Shown here: piece by piece, positions 4,978-6,432 of the stretch | Position numbering within the stretch: the first letter of the stretch is position 1 | Layout of the letters: the number at the start of each line of letters is the position of its first letter | NCBI GenBank assembly: GCA_018897875.1 | Contig: JAHIKF010000502.1 | Coordinates: forward strand, 1-6,432 | DNA from: Pseudomonadota bacterium | GTDB lineage: Bacteria > Desulfobacterota > Desulfobaccia > Desulfobaccales > 0-14-0-80-60-11 | Length of the DNA stretch: 6,432 nt | Reading direction: 5' to 3' | Notes under the pieces: generated by a model | Databases searched by the model: none | Told to the model about the DNA's origin: nothing | Seen by the model: only the letters and a program-made list of their open reading frames with translations | Position numbers and translations under genes: made by a program

Positions 4978-5382
4978 GTGTGCCGAGCATGCACAGCAGC
5001 TTGGAGGTGAAAGTCCTCTACCCAACCTGATGGAGGTGAAGGGTTAGCGAAGCGCAAGGGCGTCGTCGCGAGGCGGGGTCTGAAGGAAGCGTGGAGCAAA
5101 GCCATGACCTGACGGACAGAAACCGGATATGAGGCAGGTCTGGTCGGACGAGGGGGCAAATGATCCCGAAGTCCATATCCATCAAGGGCCAGGGCTGTAA
5201 ATTCGGCAGGTGTGCGGCGAAGGCGGCGGTGCTTACCTCGGGAGGCCTGGGTCGTGTCCCGGAATCGGGACTGAGGGGGTCGTGAGGCCCTCTGACCGCG
5301 GCTCAGGAGTCAGCAGAGGCCATAGTAGGGCGAAAGCCTGAAGGGCCGAACGGTATGGAGCGGCAAGTAGGACGTATCTCTC
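4978..5382 (+). ncRNA. group IIC intron ribozyme, domains I to III
   Basis: The RNA carries blocks I recognise from the Oceanobacillus iheyensis group IIC ribozyme in the same order: GTGTGCC at the start, GGTGAAAGTCC near 5006-5016, GGGTTAGCGAAGCGCAAGGG, TCTGAAGGAAGC (5080-5091), ATATGAGGCAGGT (5128-5140), GGGAGGCCTGG (5240-5250) and GTCAGCAGAGGCCATAGTA (5309-5327). The last block marks domain III. Domain IV begins after about 5350 and holds the RT gene. The likely exon-binding partner upstream is TTCTTT (4972-4977); I could not assign the pairing EBS1 loop with confidence. Confidence 0.85.
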
Positions 5383-6432
5383 ATGGCGACCAAGCAGCAG
5401 AAAAACCAGATGAGGCTGGCCTTTCCGGCAGAGGGTAGGGGTGAAGCCCTGAAGGCTGCTGGTGGAGGGAATGAAGTCGTCAGGGCGGGGTATGGAACTG
5501 AAAGCCCGGCGTCACCTGAGTGTCTGATGGAGGAGGTATGTCAGCGAGATAATCTGGTGAGGGCGTTGAAGCGAGTCAAGGCCAACCAGGGCAGTCCGGG
5601 GATAGATGGTATGAGGGTTTCGGAGCTTACCGACTATCTCAAGGAGCACTGGCCCCGGATTCTGGAGCAGTTGTTGCAGGGCGCCTATCAGCCGCAGCCG
5701 GTCAAAAGGGTGAAAATCCCCAAACCGGGAGGTGGGGAACGCCCTTTGGGGATCCCCACGGTGCTGGATCGTTTTCTTCAGCAAGCGGTGATGCAGGTGC
5801 TCCAAGGCTCCTGGGACCGGACGTTCTCCGCGCACAGCTATGGCTTTCGCCCCGGACGGTCGGCGCACCAGGCGGTAGCCCAGGCACAGGCGTATATTGC
5901 CCAGGGTTACGGCTATGTGGTGGATATCGACCTGGAGAAGTTCTTTGACCGGGTGAACCACGATATCCTGATGGGCCTGGTGGCCAAACGGGTGAAGGAC
6001 AAGCGAGTGCTCAAGCTTCTGCGGGCGTTTCTCAATGCGGGAGTAATGGAGAATGGCTTGGTGAGCCTGGCGACCGAGGGGACGCCGCAAGGCGGGCCAC
6101 TGTCGCCCCTGCTGTCCAATCTGATGTTGGACGGGCTGGATCGGGAGTTGGAGAGACGCGGCCACCGGTTTGTGCGCTACGCCGACGACTGTAACATCTA
6201 TGTGCGGAGCGTGCGGGCAGGTGAGCGGGTGATGGCGAGCTTGAGCCGGTTTCTGGAAAAGAAGCTCAAGCTCAAGGTGAACCAGGGGAAGAGTGCGGTA
6301 GCCCGCCCTGGGAAGCGCAAGTTCTTGGGTTTTAGCTTTACCTCTGGCAGTGAACCCAAGAGACGGATAGCGCCCCAGGCCCTGGAACGCTTCAAGCTGC
6401 GGGTCCGGGAACTGACCCGAACTGGTCGCCAC
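5383..6432 (+). CDS. ltrA: group II intron reverse transcriptase/maturase, class C (partial)
   Basis: This multifunctional protein helps its intron RNA fold and splice and copies it into DNA at a new site. The frame opens at ATG 5383 inside domain IV and is open for 350 codons to the window end. Visible RT blocks: RVKANQGSPGIDG (64-76), KIPKPGGGERPLGIPTVLDR (111-130), SYGFRPGRSAH (152-162), DIDLEKFFDRVNHD with the motif A aspartate (181-194), GTPQGGPLSPLLSN (233-246), the catalytic YADD (266-269) and GKRKFLGFSF (310-319). The opening MATKQQKNQMRLAF and the overall pattern are typical of class C proteins. Usual lengths are a little over 400 residues, so the maturase thumb end is cut off by the window. 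The start has only a weak ribosome binding site; a later ATG (residue 10) is possible. Catalytic residues seen are intact, so it is probably functional. Confidence 0.92.
   Translation, partial: MATKQQKNQMRLAFPAEGRGEALKAAGGGNEVVRAGYGTESPASPECLMEEVCQRDNLVRALKRVKANQGSPGIDGMRVSELTDYLKEHWPRILEQLLQGAYQPQPVKRVKIPKPGGGERPLGIPTVLDRFLQQAVMQVLQGSWDRTFSAHSYGFRPGRSAHQAVAQAQAYIAQGYGYVVDIDLEKFFDRVNHDILMGLVAKRVKDKRVLKLLRAFLNAGVMENGLVSLATEGTPQGGPLSPLLSNLMLDGLDRELERRGHRFVRYADDCNIYVRSVRAGERVMASLSRFLEKKLKLKVNQGKSAVARPGKRKFLGFSFTSGSEPKRRIAPQALERFKLRVRELTRTGRH

Larger units (their letters stand above)
4978..6432 (+). mobile_element. group IIC intron, 5' part (runs off window)
   Basis: The element begins with GTGTGCC, the 5' splice-site consensus of group II introns, directly after a terminator stem and T tract, which is the preferred landing site of group IIC (bacterial class C) introns. 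A 405-base ribozyme section is followed by an intron-encoded reverse transcriptase that is still open at the window edge. The 3' end of the RT gene, domain V, domain VI and the 3' splice site are not visible, so completeness cannot be judged. Nothing seen in the visible part (no stops, conserved RNA motifs) suggests decay. Confidence 0.9.

Noticed and set aside
5512..6432. 306-codon minus-strand open frame
   Set aside because: It is antisense to the group II intron reverse transcriptase; its long open length follows from high-GC codon use in the RT gene, and its product (rich in His, Leu, Gln, Arg) matches nothing.
5383..6432. Reading the RT as a retron, DGR or CRISPR-associated reverse transcriptase
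   Set aside because: The upstream RNA blocks match a group IIC ribozyme and the protein has class C intron RT motifs; no repeats, template/variable repeat pair or Cas genes are present.

Overview
The window reads as part of a high-GC bacterial accessory region, phage- or prophage-like, interrupted at its right end by a group IIC intron. All recognisable genes are on the + strand. Host taxonomy cannot be fixed from this sequence. The phage flavour comes from a large-terminase-like fragment, a ParB-like protein, a sliding-clamp fragment and a DUF3150-like protein.

Layout: 1-178 is the 3' end of an unrecognised gene. 179-500 is a visibly more AT-rich gap with an imperfect inverted repeat and one weak minus-strand ORF. 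501-1736 holds the 5' part of a terminase-like ATPase gene joined abruptly, near 1010, to the 3' part of an AAA+ ATPase gene of Ycf46 type, which also carries a +1 shift in a G run at 1247-1251. The AAA+ gene runs straight into a tight operon: a 70-aa unknown (1733-1945), a DUF1257/Ycf35-family protein (1945-2358), a DUF2997-family protein (2361-2546) and a 49-aa overlapping ORF (2527-2676). A terminator-like hairpin at 2764-2794 sits just before a 310-aa DUF3150-like protein (2807-3739). Next come the first 40 codons of a DUF488-type gene (3802-3921), broken directly upstream of a 316-codon ORF (3941-4891) whose N-terminal two thirds is ParB-like and whose C-terminal third is the last domain of a DNA polymerase III beta clamp. 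A strong intrinsic terminator (4944-4977) follows, and immediately after its T tract a group IIC intron starts (4978), with its ribozyme 5' domains and the first 350 codons of its reverse transcriptase/maturase. The intron leaves the window at 6432.

Two points stand out. First, a Ycf46-type AAA+ ATPase, a Ycf35/DUF1257 protein and a DUF2997 protein are encoded as one translationally coupled unit with two tiny unknown proteins. Ycf46 and Ycf35 are conserved but poorly characterised plastid/cyanobacterial reading frames, so this is a good candidate for an undescribed AAA+ based system carried by a mobile element. Second, the window contains three abrupt gene joins (terminase to AAA+, DUF488 to ParB upstream region, ParB to beta clamp). 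All are in the same orientation and each reads as a 5' gene piece followed by a different gene or its 3' piece. That pattern fits serial internal deletions, or a collapsed or chimeric assembly of a related phage, better than independent gene fusions.
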